NCBI GenBank assembly: GCA_012800625.1 | Contig: JAAZIY010000116.1 | Span: 1 to 5,479, forward strand | Direction of reading: 5' to 3' | DNA length: 5,479 nt | Origin: Lentisphaerota bacterium | GTDB taxonomy: Bacteria; Verrucomicrobiota; Lentisphaeria; Oligosphaerales; Oligosphaeraceae | Shown: one piece after another, positions 5,372 to 5,479 of the stretch | Position numbering within the stretch: position 1 is the stretch's first letter | Layout: every line of letters begins with the position of its first letter | Made by a program: the position numbers and the translations under genes | Notes under the pieces: generated by a model | The model's input: the letters and a program-made list of their open reading frames with translations, nothing else | Told to the model about the DNA's origin: nothing | Databases searched by the model: none

Positions 5372-5479
5372 CCTATTCAAAAAGGTCATAACGCCGAAAG
5401 GCCGTTAGTAGCGCCCCTACAGGGCGCCGGATTCGGGGGGGGCTTTTACCCAGGGTGGCGCGGAGGCTCCGCAGGAGCC
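5372..5479 (-). repeat. Composite palindromic element, inverted copy cut by the window edge
   Basis: On the minus strand this reads like 1741-1850. It has the hairpin-2 apex GGCTCC/GGAGCC (5465-5479), ACCCAGGGT (5448-5456), hairpin 3 with a GTA loop (5411-5428), the AACGG...CGTT segment and the GTTATGACCTTTTTG start of the tail, then a degraded GGGGTCTA. The other arm of hairpin 2 lies beyond the window. Confidence 0.88.

Noticed and set aside
5144..5389. N-terminal extension of the PHP gene starting at the ATG at 5389
   Set aside because: It translates the palindrome tail and the 10-bp array into low-complexity peptide; a well-placed ribosome binding site supports TTG at 5143.

Overview
The window is a 5.5 kb bacterial segment with four protein genes, all on the minus strand, so transcription runs from right to left. 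It also has three non-coding stretches packed with repeats. Codon use, Shine-Dalgarno sites and protein families fit a Gram-negative-type anaerobic or environmental bacterium of moderate GC. The short CACGAAG-type arrays and the CCCAGGG...CCCTGGG palindromes resemble intergenic repeats I associate, from memory only, with lineages such as Cloacimonadota, Lentisphaerota/Verrucomicrobiota, Planctomycetota or Bacteroidota. I cannot fix the phylum from sequence alone. No rRNA, tRNA, transposase, phage gene or CRISPR array is visible.

Layout in transcription order. (1) 5479-5144 is a leader region. It holds a palindromic element cut by the window edge, a 10-bp-period tandem array and a plausible promoter. 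(2) 5143-4100 encodes a PHP-fold metallohydrolase that looks like the CehA/McbA branch, best started at a TTG codon with a good ribosome binding site. (3) 4085-3312 encodes a TIM-barrel protein of the xylose-isomerase / sugar-phosphate isomerase-epimerase / endonuclease IV superfamily, 14 nt downstream. (4) 3247-1883 encodes TldD, the catalytic subunit of the TldD/PmbA metalloprotease, with HExxxH and the conserved C-terminal cysteine. (5) 1882-1466 is a 417-nt gap filled by palindromes and short-period arrays. (6) 1465-149 encodes PmbA (TldE), the non-catalytic partner. (7) 148-1 is another block of the same repeats.

The first three genes are close enough to be one transcription unit. pmbA may be read through from it or may have its own promoter in the AT-rich part of the gap. 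TldD and PmbA are expected to form a heteromeric protease that degrades unstructured peptides or matures modified peptides. No peptide precursor gene is visible here. The PHP and TIM-barrel proteins are both predicted metal-dependent enzymes of unknown substrate.

The most unusual material is the repeat system. A composite element built of small-loop hairpins plus a fixed tail (CTTTTTGG...GGTCTAT) occurs once nearly complete (1699-1850), once inverted and cut by the right edge (5372-5479), and once shortened at the left edge (1-51). Its hairpin stems show paired substitutions between copies. CACGAAG-type arrays of about 10-bp period sit beside each copy, and a perfect 19-bp inverted repeat brackets pmbA.
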